DNA from: an uncultured Bacteroides sp.
Lineage (GTDB): Bacteria; Bacteroidota; Bacteroidia; Bacteroidales; Bacteroidaceae
Assembly: GCA_944321495.1 (NCBI GenBank)
Contig: CALULP010000003.1
Coordinates: 1 to 64,000, forward strand
DNA: 64,000 bases
Direction of reading: 5' to 3'
Positions within the stretch are counted from its first letter, which is position 1. Each line of letters opens with the position of its first letter. The position numbers and the translations under genes were made by a program. Below are positions 34,193 through 43,058 of the stretch, piece after piece. The notes under the pieces were generated by a model, which saw only the letters and a list, made by a program, of their open reading frames with translations, did not search any database and was not told where the DNA came from.

Positions 34193-34238
34193 TGTACAAT
34201 GAGAAATAATAGGTATAAATAAAATAGGTAGAAAGATT

Positions 34239-35696
34239 ATGTTATTAAAGCAGACAAAGATTGTAGCCACTGTTTCGGACAAACGTTGCGAAGTGGAATT
34301 CATCAAGCGACTGTTCGATGCAGGAATGAACGTGGTGCGCATGAACACCGCCCACCTGGATTTTGACGGACAGAAGAAAATAATAGATAATGTGCGTGCG
34401 GTGTCCAACCGCATCGGCATCCTGATGGATACCAAAGGCCCCGAAGTGCGGACCACTATCCTGGCAGAACCGGTTTCCTTCCGTGCCGGCGACCGCGTGA
34501 AAATGGTGGGCGACCCCAACCGTGAGACCACGCACGAATGCATTGCCGTGAGCTACTCCGAATTCGTGCATGACTTGAACCCGGGCGACCGCGTGCTCAT
34601 CGACGACGGCGACCTCGAAATGCTGGTGGTGGAAAAGACGGACGGCTACCTGCTGTGCGAAGTGCAGAACGAGGCCTCCTTGGGCAGCCGGAAGAGCGTC
34701 AATGTGCCGGGCGTGCGCATCAACCTGCCTTCGCTGACCGAGAAAGACCGCAACAACATCCTCTTTGCCATCGAGCAGGACATCGACTTCATCGCCCACT
34801 CCTTCGTGCGCAACAAGCAGGACGTGCTCGACATCAAGGCGATACTCGACGCGCATGGCAGCGACATCCGCATCATCGCGAAGATTGAGAACCAGGAAGG
34901 CGTGGACAACATCGACGAGATATTGGAAGTGGCGGACGGCATCATGGTGGCGCGCGGCGACCTGGGCATCGAAGTGCCGCAGGAGCGCATCCCCGGCATA
35001 CAGCGCGTGCTTATCCGCAAGTGCATCCTTGCCAAGAAACCGGTCATCGTGGCCACGCAGATGCTGCATACCATGATACAGAACCCGCGCCCCACCCGTG
35101 CCGAGGTGACGGACATTGCCAACGCCATCTATTACCGCACCGATGCCTTGATGCTGAGCGGTGAGACCGCCTACGGCAAATATCCGGTAGAGGCCGTGCA
35201 GACCATGACCAAGGTGGCCGCCCAGGCCGAACAGGACAAATTGCCCGACAACGACATCCGCATCCCCTTGGACGAAAACAGCAACGACGTGACCGCTTTC
35301 CTTGCCAAACAGGCTGTCAAGGCTACTACAAAACTGAAAATCCGTGCCATCATCACCGACAGTTACAGCGGCCGCACCGCCCGCAACCTGGCTGCGTTCC
35401 GGGGCAAATATCCCGTGCTCGCCATCTGCTATAAGGAGAAGACCATGCGCCACCTGGCACTGTCCTACGGCGTGGAGGCCATCTACATGCCCGAACTGGC
35501 TAACGGTCAGGAGTATTACTTTGCCGCCCTGCGCCGTCTGCTGGACGATGGCAAGCTGCAGCCCACCGATATGGTCGGCTACCTGAGCAGCGGAAAGGCC
35601 GGTACGCAGACTTCCTTCCTTGAAATCAACGTGGTGGAAGACGCCCTGAAACATGCCGGTGACAGCGTGTTGCCCAACAGCAACAGATACCTTTAA
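34239..35696 (+). CDS. pyk: Pyruvate kinase
   Basis: A 485-residue glycolytic enzyme making pyruvate and ATP from phosphoenolpyruvate and ADP. Visible signatures are VRMNTAHLD, MDTKGPEVRT, the active-site IAKIENQEGVDNIDEI with the catalytic lysine, MVARGDLGIEVP and ATQMLHTMIQNPRPTRAEV. The C-terminal domain is complete (KLKIRAIITDSYSGRTARNL). The usual residue at the lysine or glutamate switch for potassium dependence was not assessed. No promoter box is evident between it and the repeat before it. Confidence 0.97.
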   Translation: MLLKQTKIVATVSDKRCEVEFIKRLFDAGMNVVRMNTAHLDFDGQKKIIDNVRAVSNRIGILMDTKGPEVRTTILAEPVSFRAGDRVKMVGDPNRETTHECIAVSYSEFVHDLNPGDRVLIDDGDLEMLVVEKTDGYLLCEVQNEASLGSRKSVNVPGVRINLPSLTEKDRNNILFAIEQDIDFIAHSFVRNKQDVLDIKAILDAHGSDIRIIAKIENQEGVDNIDEILEVADGIMVARGDLGIEVPQERIPGIQRVLIRKCILAKKPVIVATQMLHTMIQNPRPTRAEVTDIANAIYYRTDALMLSGETAYGKYPVEAVQTMTKVAAQAEQDKLPDNDIRIPLDENSNDVTAFLAKQAVKATTKLKIRAIITDSYSGRTARNLAAFRGKYPVLAICYKEKTMRHLALSYGVEAIYMPELANGQEYYFAALRRLLDDGKLQPTDMVGYLSSGKAGTQTSFLEINVVEDALKHAGDSVLPNSNRYL

Positions 35697-35697
35697 T

Positions 35698-35752
35698 CAA
35701 TGGACAATTGACAATGGACAATTGATAATTGACAATTATTGGTTGTCCATTG
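35698..35752. repeat. CAATTGACAATT-type inverted repeat after pyk
   Basis: CAATGGACAA at 35698-35707 pairs with TTGTCCATTG at 35743-35752, and GACAATTG/CAATTGTC-like words fill the loop. It directly follows the pyk stop codon and is followed by T-rich sequence, so it may end the pyk transcript. Confidence 0.6.
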
Positions 35753-35778
35753 TTTATTCTTCATTCTTCATTTTTATC

Positions 35779-36402
35779 ATGTCCCTCGACGATTACATCC
35801 TTTCCCACATTGACGACGAAGGCGACTACTTGCGCGCCCTCTACCGCGACACGCACCTCAAGTTGCTGTACCCGCGCATGGCATCGGGGCATCTGCAGGG
35901 GCGGTTGCTCAAGATGTTTGTCCGCATGATACGCCCTGCGCAGGTGCTGGAGATAGGCACGTACAGCGGCTATTCTGCCCTGTGCATGGCGGAGGGACTG
36001 CCCGAAGGCGGCATGATTCACACCTTTGAAATCAACGACGAGCAGGAAGACTTTACCCGCCCTTGGCTGGAGCGTTCCGCCTATGCCGGGAAAATAAAGT
36101 TCTATATCGGCGATGCTTTGGAACAGGTACCCCGCCTGGGGCTCACTTTTGACCTGGCGTATGTCGACGGCGACAAGCGCCGCTATGTGGACTATTACGA
36201 GATGGTGTTGCAGCACCTTGCCCCCGGCGGCTATATCCTTGCCGACAATACCTTGTGGGACGGCCATGTGCTGGAAGAACATCCCCGCGACGCGCAGACC
36301 TTGGGCATACAGGCCTTCAACGACCGGGTGGCGAAGGACGACCGTGTGGAGAAAGTCATCCTCCCCCTGCGCGACGGGCTGACGATTATCCGGAAAAAAT
36401 AA
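35779..36402 (+). CDS. O-methyltransferase (SAM-dependent, family 3)
   Basis: A 207-residue methyltransferase of the catechol/caffeoyl-CoA type. The SAM site is VLEIGTYSGYSALCMAEGLP, the metal-binding aspartates are in LAYVDGDKRRYVDYYE and ILADNTLWDGHV, and the family-typical ending is present (VILPLRDGLTIIRK). In bacteria such enzymes methylate catechol-like small molecules or modified nucleosides; the substrate is not known. The start at 35779 (MSLDDYILSH) fits the family, and longer readings run into the repeat. Confidence 0.9.
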   Translation: MSLDDYILSHIDDEGDYLRALYRDTHLKLLYPRMASGHLQGRLLKMFVRMIRPAQVLEIGTYSGYSALCMAEGLPEGGMIHTFEINDEQEDFTRPWLERSAYAGKIKFYIGDALEQVPRLGLTFDLAYVDGDKRRYVDYYEMVLQHLAPGGYILADNTLWDGHVLEEHPRDAQTLGIQAFNDRVAKDDRVEKVILPLRDGLTIIRKK

Positions 36403-36440
36403 TTTGTGCCGGAGTGTGCGGCCAATTCAAAAGAATCCTT

Positions 36441-36448
36441 TATCTTTG
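36441..36448 (+). promoter_or_regulatory. -7 box of the btu operon
   Basis: TATCTTTG lies 7 bases before the first paired base of the riboswitch, so transcription should begin right at the start of the RNA switch. Confidence 0.65.
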
Positions 36449-36452
36449 CCCC

Positions 36453-36647
36453 AGTTTTGTTCCGCATGGCTCTCCAAGGCGAGGGCGCGGATGAAAAGGG
36501 AATCGGGTGAAAGTCCCGGACAGTCCCGCTGCTGTAAGCTCCAGTAATGGGTTTGCTTAACTACCTCTTTTGCCACTGCCTCGATTGTTTGTGGGGTGGG
36601 AAGGCAAAGCAAACCGGAGTAAGTCAGAAGACCTGCAAAACAAAAGT
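36453..36647 (+). promoter_or_regulatory. Cobalamin riboswitch
   Basis: The conserved core is clear: GGGAATCGGGTGAAAGTCCC, then CAGTCCCGCTGCTGTAAGC, GCCACTG, GGGAAGGC and GTAAGTCAGAAGACCTGC. The closing P1 helix is TTTTGTT at 36455-36461 with AACAAAA at 36639-36645. It controls the five-gene B12 uptake operon that follows, shutting it off when adenosylcobalamin is plentiful. Downstream, TTGCAT at 36653-36658 can pair ATGCAA at 36683-36688, a candidate part of the expression platform close to the btuB start. Confidence 0.95.
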
Positions 36648-36682
36648 CGTGCTTGCATTCTCGAGGAAAGAAGCGCAAGGTC

Positions 36683-36727
36683 ATGCAAAGGTTATACTTA
36701 TTTTATTTTTTGTTTTATGAGCATTAG
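36683..36727 (+). CDS. Possible 14-codon upstream reading frame overlapping btuB
   Basis: An ATG at 36683 opens a frame reading MQRLYLFYFLFYEH and stops at 36725-36727, eight bases past the btuB ATG. It lies in the expression platform of the riboswitch. It may be chance in an A+T-rich leader, or it may couple translation of btuB to the state of the RNA. Confidence 0.2.
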   Translation: MQRLYLFYFLFYEH

Positions 36728-38729
36728 GCAACTTGTCCTGCGTGCAGGCATGTGCTTCGTTGCAGCCCTGGGTGTGCAAGGGGTATCCTTGCGTGCACAG
36801 ATATTGGCCGGCGACAGTGTCACAGGTCGTGTACACGAAATTCCTACCGTAACGGTGGAGGCGCGGCGCATTTCGCCGGCCCTTACCGCCACGTCCCCCC
36901 TGCAAGTCATGGGCAAGGCGGATATGGAGCGGCTGGGCGTGCACGAGGTAGCCGAGGCGGTGCGCCATTTTTCGGGCGTCAGCGTGAAGGATTATGGCGG
37001 TATCGGCGGGCTGAAGACGGTGTCGGTGCGCAGCATGGGGGCACAGCATACAGGGGTCATCTACGACGGGGTGAGCGTGAGCGATTGCCAGTCGGGGCAG
37101 GTGGACATTTCGCGCTTCTCGCTGGACAATGTTTCCGAACTGACCCTGACCATCGGGCAGACGGACAATATCTACCAGTCGGCACGCGCTTTTGCTTCGG
37201 CAGGCACGCTGAGCATACAGACTGCCCGTCCGGACTTTGCGGACAGCCCTTTCCACCTGTATGCCAACCTGAAGGCGGGTTCCTATGGCATGGCCAATCC
37301 GTCGGTGCTCTACAGTCAGCGGTTGTCGCAAAATACGGGACTGACGGTGTATGGCGACTTTCTGCGTGCCGACGGTAATTACCCCTTTAAGATGTGGAAC
37401 GGCAATCACCTGATAGACAGCCGGCGCAACAACAGCGATATACGCACCTGGCGGGCAGAAGCCACCCTTTACACAACGCTCACTCCAAAGCAGGACCTGC
37501 AGGTGAAAGCCTACCTGTTCGACTCGGAACGCGGGTTGCCGGGCGGGGTGATTTACGACAACCCCTATGCCGCCGAACGGTTGTACGACAAGAATTATTT
37601 CGGCCAGTTCCGTTATGAGAACCGTTTCAGCGACCGCATCAAGCTGCAGGCGCTTGGGAAGTTCAACTACAGTTGGAACCGCGATTACAACGATGAGGCC
37701 TCGGGCATCACCGACGACCGCTACCGCCAGACCGAAACTTACCTCTCTGCCACGTTGTGGGCGGAACCCGTCAAGGGGCTGTCCTTTTCCCTTGCGCAGG
37801 ATTTTGCCTACAATTACTTGAGTACGACGCTGGACAAGTGCCAGTACCCGCAGCGTTACACGGTGCTGACGGCGGTGGCAGCCCATTACCGTCGCCGCAA
37901 GTTCTGGGCGACCGCCTCGCTGCTGAACACGTATATTACCGAGCGCGTGCGGATAGGCGTGGCGGCTGCCGACCGCAAACGCCTGTCGCCGGCCTTCAGC
38001 CTTGCTTGGAAACCCTTTGAGCAGTCCGGGCTGAGGTTCAGGCTGTCGTACAAAGATATCTTCCGCACCCCCACGTTCAACGACCTGTATTACTTGGTGA
38101 TAGGCAATACCAACTTGCGGCCCGAAACCACCCGGCAGGGAAACCTCGGCATCACGTGGAACCGTTCCCGGTGGGGCTTCCTCGATTTCATCAGTCTTTC
38201 GGCGGATGCCTATTATAATAAGGTGGACGACAAGATTGTGGCCGTGCCCTCCATGTTCGTGTGGCGGATGACGAATGTGGGCAAGGTAGAAACCATCGGC
38301 ACGGACGTCAACCTCTCCGCCGAGTGGCACGTGGGCAAAGGCTTGAAGTGTTACCTCACGGGCAACTACAACTTCATGCAGGCGGAAGACGTGACCGACC
38401 CCTCGTCGAAGACGTGGCGCAACCAGATAGTCTACACGCCCCGTCACTCGGGCGGCGGCAGCCTGACTGTGGAAACGCCTTGGGCAAACCTGACCTACAA
38501 CGTCACCTTTGCCTCCGAGCGTTACACCCTGGCGCAGAACCTGCCCGACTATCGCATCGCGCCGTACTCCGACCACGGGCTGTCCTTGTCCCGGCAGTTC
38601 CGCTGGAAGCGGCACCGCCTGCGCGTGCAGTTCGATGCTTTGAACTTGGGGGGCAAGAATTACGAGATTATCCGCTTCTACCCCATGCCGGGACGCAACT
38701 ACAAAATTGCAATCAACTATTATCTATAA
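36717..38729 (+). CDS. btuB: TonB-dependent cobalamin receptor BtuB
   Basis: A 670-residue outer-membrane receptor that imports corrinoids. The signal peptide ends near VSLRAQ, the TonB-box region is EIPTVTVEARR, the plug shows VSVKDYGGIGGLKTVSVRSM and YDGVSVSDCQSGQVDIS, and a 22-strand barrel follows, ending in a hydrophobic residue. A cobalamin riboswitch precedes it and B12 transport genes follow, which fixes the substrate. The start at 36717 gives a good signal peptide. No CarboxypepD-like domain is present, which separates it from SusC proteins. Confidence 0.93.
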   Translation: MSIRQLVLRAGMCFVAALGVQGVSLRAQILAGDSVTGRVHEIPTVTVEARRISPALTATSPLQVMGKADMERLGVHEVAEAVRHFSGVSVKDYGGIGGLKTVSVRSMGAQHTGVIYDGVSVSDCQSGQVDISRFSLDNVSELTLTIGQTDNIYQSARAFASAGTLSIQTARPDFADSPFHLYANLKAGSYGMANPSVLYSQRLSQNTGLTVYGDFLRADGNYPFKMWNGNHLIDSRRNNSDIRTWRAEATLYTTLTPKQDLQVKAYLFDSERGLPGGVIYDNPYAAERLYDKNYFGQFRYENRFSDRIKLQALGKFNYSWNRDYNDEASGITDDRYRQTETYLSATLWAEPVKGLSFSLAQDFAYNYLSTTLDKCQYPQRYTVLTAVAAHYRRRKFWATASLLNTYITERVRIGVAAADRKRLSPAFSLAWKPFEQSGLRFRLSYKDIFRTPTFNDLYYLVIGNTNLRPETTRQGNLGITWNRSRWGFLDFISLSADAYYNKVDDKIVAVPSMFVWRMTNVGKVETIGTDVNLSAEWHVGKGLKCYLTGNYNFMQAEDVTDPSSKTWRNQIVYTPRHSGGGSLTVETPWANLTYNVTFASERYTLAQNLPDYRIAPYSDHGLSLSRQFRWKRHRLRVQFDALNLGGKNYEIIRFYPMPGRNYKIAINYYL

Positions 38730-38740
38730 ACTAAAAAACA

Positions 38741-39856
38741 ATGAATGCAACAATGAAAAAGAATTGGTTTAAACTGACCCGCAACATCGGCTTTTGCCTC
38801 TGTCTGGCTGCCGCGTTGGTATCGTGTGATGACGACAATAACCCCATTCCCGATCCCGACCCCACGCCTGAACCTACCGAGACCCTTGGTGCCTATATTG
38901 TGAACACCGGGAACTGGGGAAGCAATGACGGTTCCCTGCAGTGGTACGACCTTGCTACCCGGACAGCAGGCTCCGACCTTTATGCTGCACAGAATGGCCA
39001 AGACATCGGCGACCTGCAAGACCTCTGCGTCTATGGAACCAAGTTGTATGCCATCAGTGCCACCTCGTCGAAAGTAGAGATACTGGAGCGCAACGGCAAG
39101 TTGGTGAAGAGTTTTCCTATGAATACTTCGGAAGGCCAGCCTATGGAGCCCCGTTATGCCACGGCTGGCGAGGGTTGCGTGTTCTTTACCGCCTACGATG
39201 GCACGGTGTCCCGCCTCGACACGCTGACGCAGGAAATCACGGGCAGTGTATATGTGGGTGACCATCCCGAAGCGTTGGCTTATGTCGGTGGCAAACTCTT
39301 TGTGAACATCTCGGGATATGGCTCGGGCAACCAGGTGGCCGTGGTCGATGCGAAGACAATGACCAAGATTCGCGACATCGAGGTGTTGCTCAATCCTTAC
39401 ACCCAATGCCTGGCGGGGGATGACGGTTATGTATACTTCGTTTCCAACGGCAACTATGCCGGTTCGCCCAGCGTCCCCGAAGGCCAGTGGATCTACCAGA
39501 CCTTGCAACGCATTGACCCCGATACCTATAAGGTGGAAGAACTTTGCAACGCTTCCTACATCGCCAATGCTGGCGACAAGATGTACATCCTTTACTCCGA
39601 ATATTACTTGCCGGATACCCACAGGTGCTATGTGTACGATTTGACCACGGGGAAGGAAACCGACCTACCCATCTCCGTCGACAGTTTCACCAGTCCGGGA
39701 TTCATCGCAGTAGACCCTGTCACGGAAGATATTTACATCGGCGACCAGCTTTACGGGGCTTTGAACACGGTTTCCGTATATGACAAAGACGGCCAGTTCA
39801 AGCACAAGTTTGATACAGGCATGTACACCACCAACATCCGCTTTGTAGCCGAATAA
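38741..39856 (+). CDS. btuG: Surface B12-binding lipoprotein, BtuG-like beta-propeller
   Basis: A 371-residue lipoprotein (lipobox LVSC, Cys29) with a spacer rich in Asp, Pro and Glu after the cysteine, common in surface-exposed Bacteroidales lipoproteins. The rest consists of beta-propeller blades (QDLCVYGTKLYAISATSSKV, then PEALAYVGGKLFVNIS, then PGFIAVDPVTEDIYIGDQL). BtuG proteins of Bacteroides capture cobalamin with very high affinity and sit on top of BtuB. The place directly after btuB supports this call. ATG at 38753 is an alternative start. Confidence 0.85.
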   Translation: MNATMKKNWFKLTRNIGFCLCLAAALVSCDDDNNPIPDPDPTPEPTETLGAYIVNTGNWGSNDGSLQWYDLATRTAGSDLYAAQNGQDIGDLQDLCVYGTKLYAISATSSKVEILERNGKLVKSFPMNTSEGQPMEPRYATAGEGCVFFTAYDGTVSRLDTLTQEITGSVYVGDHPEALAYVGGKLFVNISGYGSGNQVAVVDAKTMTKIRDIEVLLNPYTQCLAGDDGYVYFVSNGNYAGSPSVPEGQWIYQTLQRIDPDTYKVEELCNASYIANAGDKMYILYSEYYLPDTHRCYVYDLTTGKETDLPISVDSFTSPGFIAVDPVTEDIYIGDQLYGALNTVSVYDKDGQFKHKFDTGMYTTNIRFVAE

Positions 39857-39857
39857 T

Positions 39858-40997
39858 ATGACCAAGAAAATTTTACTATCTGCCATAGTAATCTTTGCCT
39901 TGCTTCTTTCCGCCTGCGGCGGGAGGGGCAAGGCTTCTTCCGCTTTGCCGGAGGGAGATACCCTGCCGTTGCGCTATGCGGCCAACCTGTGCATCGTGCA
40001 ATATCCGGACTACACCGTAGCCACGGTAAGAAATCCGTGGGATACCTTGAAAACTTTGCATACGTATATCCTGGCCGATAAACAGAAAGAACTCCCTGCA
40101 CAGTTGCCGGAAGGAACCGTGGTACGCCTCCCTCTGGAAAGGTTAGTGGTCTACTCCGTGGTTCATGGCGGGCTGTTGTCCGAACTGGGGGCGCTCGATT
40201 GCATCCGCGGCGTGTGCGGCATGGAGTATTTCAAGCAGCCCGAAATCGTGGAACGTTGCCGGCAAGGGCAGGTGACGGATTGCGGCAACAGCATGAGTCC
40301 CGACCTTGAAACCCTGATAGAACTCCGTCCCGACGGCATCATGCTCTCCCCCTACGAGGACAATGGCGGCTACGGGCGGGTAGGAAAACTGGGCGTGCCG
40401 ATTATCGAGTGTGCCGACTATCTGGAAACATCCCCTTTGGGACGTGCGGAATGGATGCGCTTCTATGGCATCCTTGTAGGGCAGGCTGTAACGGCCGATT
40501 CCCTTTTTGCTGCCGTGGAGCGGGAGTATCTTGACGTAAAGCGCCAAGCAAGCCTTACCGCACGCCGCCCCACGGTATTGAGCGACTTGAAGTATGGCTC
40601 TGCCTGGTACATATCGGGCGGAAACAGCACTACGGGCAGACTCTATGCCGATGCCGGCGCCGACTATGTGTTTGCTTACTTGCCGAACAGCGGTTCCATT
40701 CCCTTGCCTTTTGAAACCGTTTTCGATAAAGGCCAGCAGGCCGATTACTGGTTTGTGAAGTACAACCAGCCGACGGACAAGACCTACCGCGAGCTGGAGC
40801 AGGACTATGCGCCCTACGCCCGTTTCAAGGCCTTTAAGGAACGGCATGTCTATGGATGCAACACAAGCCGGATTCCTTATTATGAAGAATCGCCCTTTCA
40901 TCCCGACGGATTGCTGAAGGATATTGTGAAAATCCTCCATCCCGAACTGTTGGAAGGCTACGAACCGAAATATTTTAGTAATTTAGCCGCCGATTAA
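39858..40997 (+). CDS. btuF: Cobalamin ABC transporter substrate-binding lipoprotein BtuF
   Basis: A 379-residue periplasmic binding lipoprotein (lipobox LSAC, Cys20) of the metal-chelate class, with two lobes joined by a long helix. VVRLPLERLVVYSVVHGGLL, PDLETLIELRPDGIMLSP and WMRFYGILVGQA mark the fold. It hands cobalamin to BtuCD in the inner membrane. It starts two bases after the btuG stop codon, in the same operon. The specific ligand follows from the riboswitch and neighbours, not from residues visible here. Confidence 0.88.
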   Translation: MTKKILLSAIVIFALLLSACGGRGKASSALPEGDTLPLRYAANLCIVQYPDYTVATVRNPWDTLKTLHTYILADKQKELPAQLPEGTVVRLPLERLVVYSVVHGGLLSELGALDCIRGVCGMEYFKQPEIVERCRQGQVTDCGNSMSPDLETLIELRPDGIMLSPYEDNGGYGRVGKLGVPIIECADYLETSPLGRAEWMRFYGILVGQAVTADSLFAAVEREYLDVKRQASLTARRPTVLSDLKYGSAWYISGGNSTTGRLYADAGADYVFAYLPNSGSIPLPFETVFDKGQQADYWFVKYNQPTDKTYRELEQDYAPYARFKAFKERHVYGCNTSRIPYYEESPFHPDGLLKDIVKILHPELLEGYEPKYFSNLAAD

Positions 40998-41008
40998 TCA
41001 TTCTTGCG

Positions 41009-42040
41009 ATGAGGCACAAAGGCGCAATATACAGTGGGGGGCTCGGCATCCTGATTCTCCTCTTGGCGGCAGCCAACCTGTTGCTTGGCTCGGTGGATAT
41101 CCCCCCGGCCGACGTGGTGCGCATCCTCCTGGGTGGGGATAGCGGGAAAGATACCTGGGATTTCATTGTCTGGGAGTCCCGTTTCCCACAATGCGTCACA
41201 GCCTTGCTTTGCGGGGCATCCCTTTCGGCGTCAGGCCTGATGCTCCAGACGGTGTTCAACAATCCGCTTGCCGACTCTTCCATTCTGGGCATCAGTTCGG
41301 GCGCCAGCCTGGGCGTGGCGTTGGTCATGCTGGCTGGCGGGGGAACCCTTGCCACAGGCGCATTCTCGTTGTCCGGATTCGCCACGGTCGTTGTCGGGGC
41401 TTTTGTGGGGGCTGTGGGTGTGTTGGGCATTATCCTGTTGCTGTCCACGGTAATCAAGAACAATGTCATGCTGCTCATTGCCGGCATCATGATAGGCTAC
41501 GTGGCCTCTTCGCTGATATCCCTGCTCAATTTCTTTTCTTCAGCCGAGGGAATCCGTTCTTATACCATCTGGGGGTTGGGTAATTTCGGGGGGGTATCTT
41601 TGGAACAGTTGCCCGCTTTCGCCCTGACGTCCATTGCCGGATTGCTGGTTGCCTTGTTGCTCATCAAACCGCTCAATGCCCTGCTCCTTGGCCCGCGTTA
41701 TGCGGAAAACTTAGGGGTAAATATCCGCCGCGTCCGTAACCTGTTGCTGGCCGCCACCGGCATACTGACGGCGGTTACCACAGCTTTCTGCGGGCCGGTC
41801 TCGTTCATCGGGCTGGCTGTGCCCCACATCGCCCGCCTCTTGCTGGGCACTTCCAACCACAATCTGCTGATGCCGGTCACCTTGCTGGTCGGGGGGGCTG
41901 TGGCTTTACTTTGCAACCTGCTTTGCATGTTGCCGGGCGAGCATGGCCTTATACCCTTGAATGCCGTTACCCCCATTTTGGGAGCGCCGGTCATCATTTA
42001 TGTCATCGTCAACCAACGGAAAATCCAATATTTCAACTGA
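41009..42040 (+). CDS. btuC: Cobalamin ABC transporter permease BtuC
   Basis: A 343-residue FecCD-type permease with about ten helices. Signatures are GASLSASGLMLQTVFNNPLA, DSSILGISSGASLGVAL and FCGPVSFIGLAVPHIARLL. It begins 11 bases after btuF and its stop overlaps the btuD start (ATGA). It forms the membrane channel of the importer. Confidence 0.92.
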   Translation: MRHKGAIYSGGLGILILLLAAANLLLGSVDIPPADVVRILLGGDSGKDTWDFIVWESRFPQCVTALLCGASLSASGLMLQTVFNNPLADSSILGISSGASLGVALVMLAGGGTLATGAFSLSGFATVVVGAFVGAVGVLGIILLLSTVIKNNVMLLIAGIMIGYVASSLISLLNFFSSAEGIRSYTIWGLGNFGGVSLEQLPAFALTSIAGLLVALLLIKPLNALLLGPRYAENLGVNIRRVRNLLLAATGILTAVTTAFCGPVSFIGLAVPHIARLLLGTSNHNLLMPVTLLVGGAVALLCNLLCMLPGEHGLIPLNAVTPILGAPVIIYVIVNQRKIQYFN

Positions 42041-43056
42041 TGAAGCAGCAGGCTGTTGTCATAGAGGGAAAGGGGCTTTGCATCGGCTACAAGACCGGGA
42101 AGGCCGTGAAGCAAGTACACGCAGGCCTGGACTTCAAGCTGAGGCGTGGCGAGCTGACCTGCCTGTTGGGGGCTAACGGTGCCGGAAAATCTACCCTGCT
42201 CCGTACTCTTGCCGCTTCCCAGCCTCCTTTGGGGGGTGAACTGGACTTGCTGGATAAGCCTGTCGCCTCTTATTCCGAGCGGGAGCGCTCGCGTACCATC
42301 GGGGTGGTGCTGACCGATAAGACCCAGGTCGGCGGGCTGACGGTATTCGAGCTGGCCGCTTTGGGCCGTCAACCGCATACCGGATTCTTCGGACGGCTGA
42401 GCCGTGAGGACAAGGCCATCGTCAGTCGCGCCCTCCACGCCGTGGGCATTGGGGACAAGGCCGGGCATTACATGGCTGAACTGTCGGATGGCGAGCGTCA
42501 GAAAGTGATGATAGCCAAGGCGCTGGTGCAAGAGTGTCCGGTTATCCTGTTGGACGAACCCACTGCTTTCCTCGATGTGGTGAGCCGCATTGAGATAATG
42601 AGCCTGCTGCACCGGCTTGCCGTAGATGAAGGAAAAACCATCCTCCTCTCCACGCACGACATCGAGCAGGCGTTGGTGCTTTCCGACCGCCTTTGGCTGC
42701 TCACCTCGGAGCATGGTTTGGAATGCGGTGTCACCGAAGACCTGATTCTGGCCGGACGGATGGATGCGTTGTTCAGCAGGCAGGAGCACATCCGTTTTGA
42801 CTTGATGCACGGCATTTACTCGCCTACGGTGGAAGGGTGTAAGTGTGTCTTCCTGAAAGCCGATGACGAGATACTGCGCCATTGGACGCAAAATGCTTTA
42901 AACCGCCGGGGTTATCTTTGCCTTTCCCCGTCCGAACCCCGTCCGGCTTTCCCTATGCTTGAAGTCCTCTCGCCTCGTCAGTTTGTGCTTGTTGCCGACG
43001 GGCAGTCGCGGATTTTCCATTCGTTTGAGGAACTGCTGGACCATATAGGCGGATAA
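42040..43056 (+). CDS. btuD: Cobalamin ABC transporter ATP-binding protein BtuD, C-terminally extended
   Basis: A 338-residue ATPase. Walker A GANGAGKS is at 44-51, the signature LSDGERQ at 148-154 (Asp in place of the usual Gly), Walker B VILLDEPT at 168-175 and the switch His at 206. Ordinary BtuD is about 250 residues; here about 75 residues follow from Cys267 (GCKCVFLKADDEILRHWTQN), forming a small extra domain of unknown role. It is the last gene of the operon and ends two bases from the convergent permease gene, so no separate terminator fits between them. Confidence 0.9.
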   Translation: MKQQAVVIEGKGLCIGYKTGKAVKQVHAGLDFKLRRGELTCLLGANGAGKSTLLRTLAASQPPLGGELDLLDKPVASYSERERSRTIGVVLTDKTQVGGLTVFELAALGRQPHTGFFGRLSREDKAIVSRALHAVGIGDKAGHYMAELSDGERQKVMIAKALVQECPVILLDEPTAFLDVVSRIEIMSLLHRLAVDEGKTILLSTHDIEQALVLSDRLWLLTSEHGLECGVTEDLILAGRMDALFSRQEHIRFDLMHGIYSPTVEGCKCVFLKADDEILRHWTQNALNRRGYLCLSPSEPRPAFPMLEVLSPRQFVLVADGQSRIFHSFEELLDHIGG

Positions 43057-43058
43057 GG

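Noticed and set aside
34245..35654. 469-residue leftward open frame
   Set aside because: Antisense of pyruvate kinase, which is complete and conserved.
33482..36402. An operon of aroQ, pyk and the O-methyltransferase
   Set aside because: The genes share a strand, but the gaps (340 and 82 bases) are filled with repeats and possible terminators, so one transcript is not supported.
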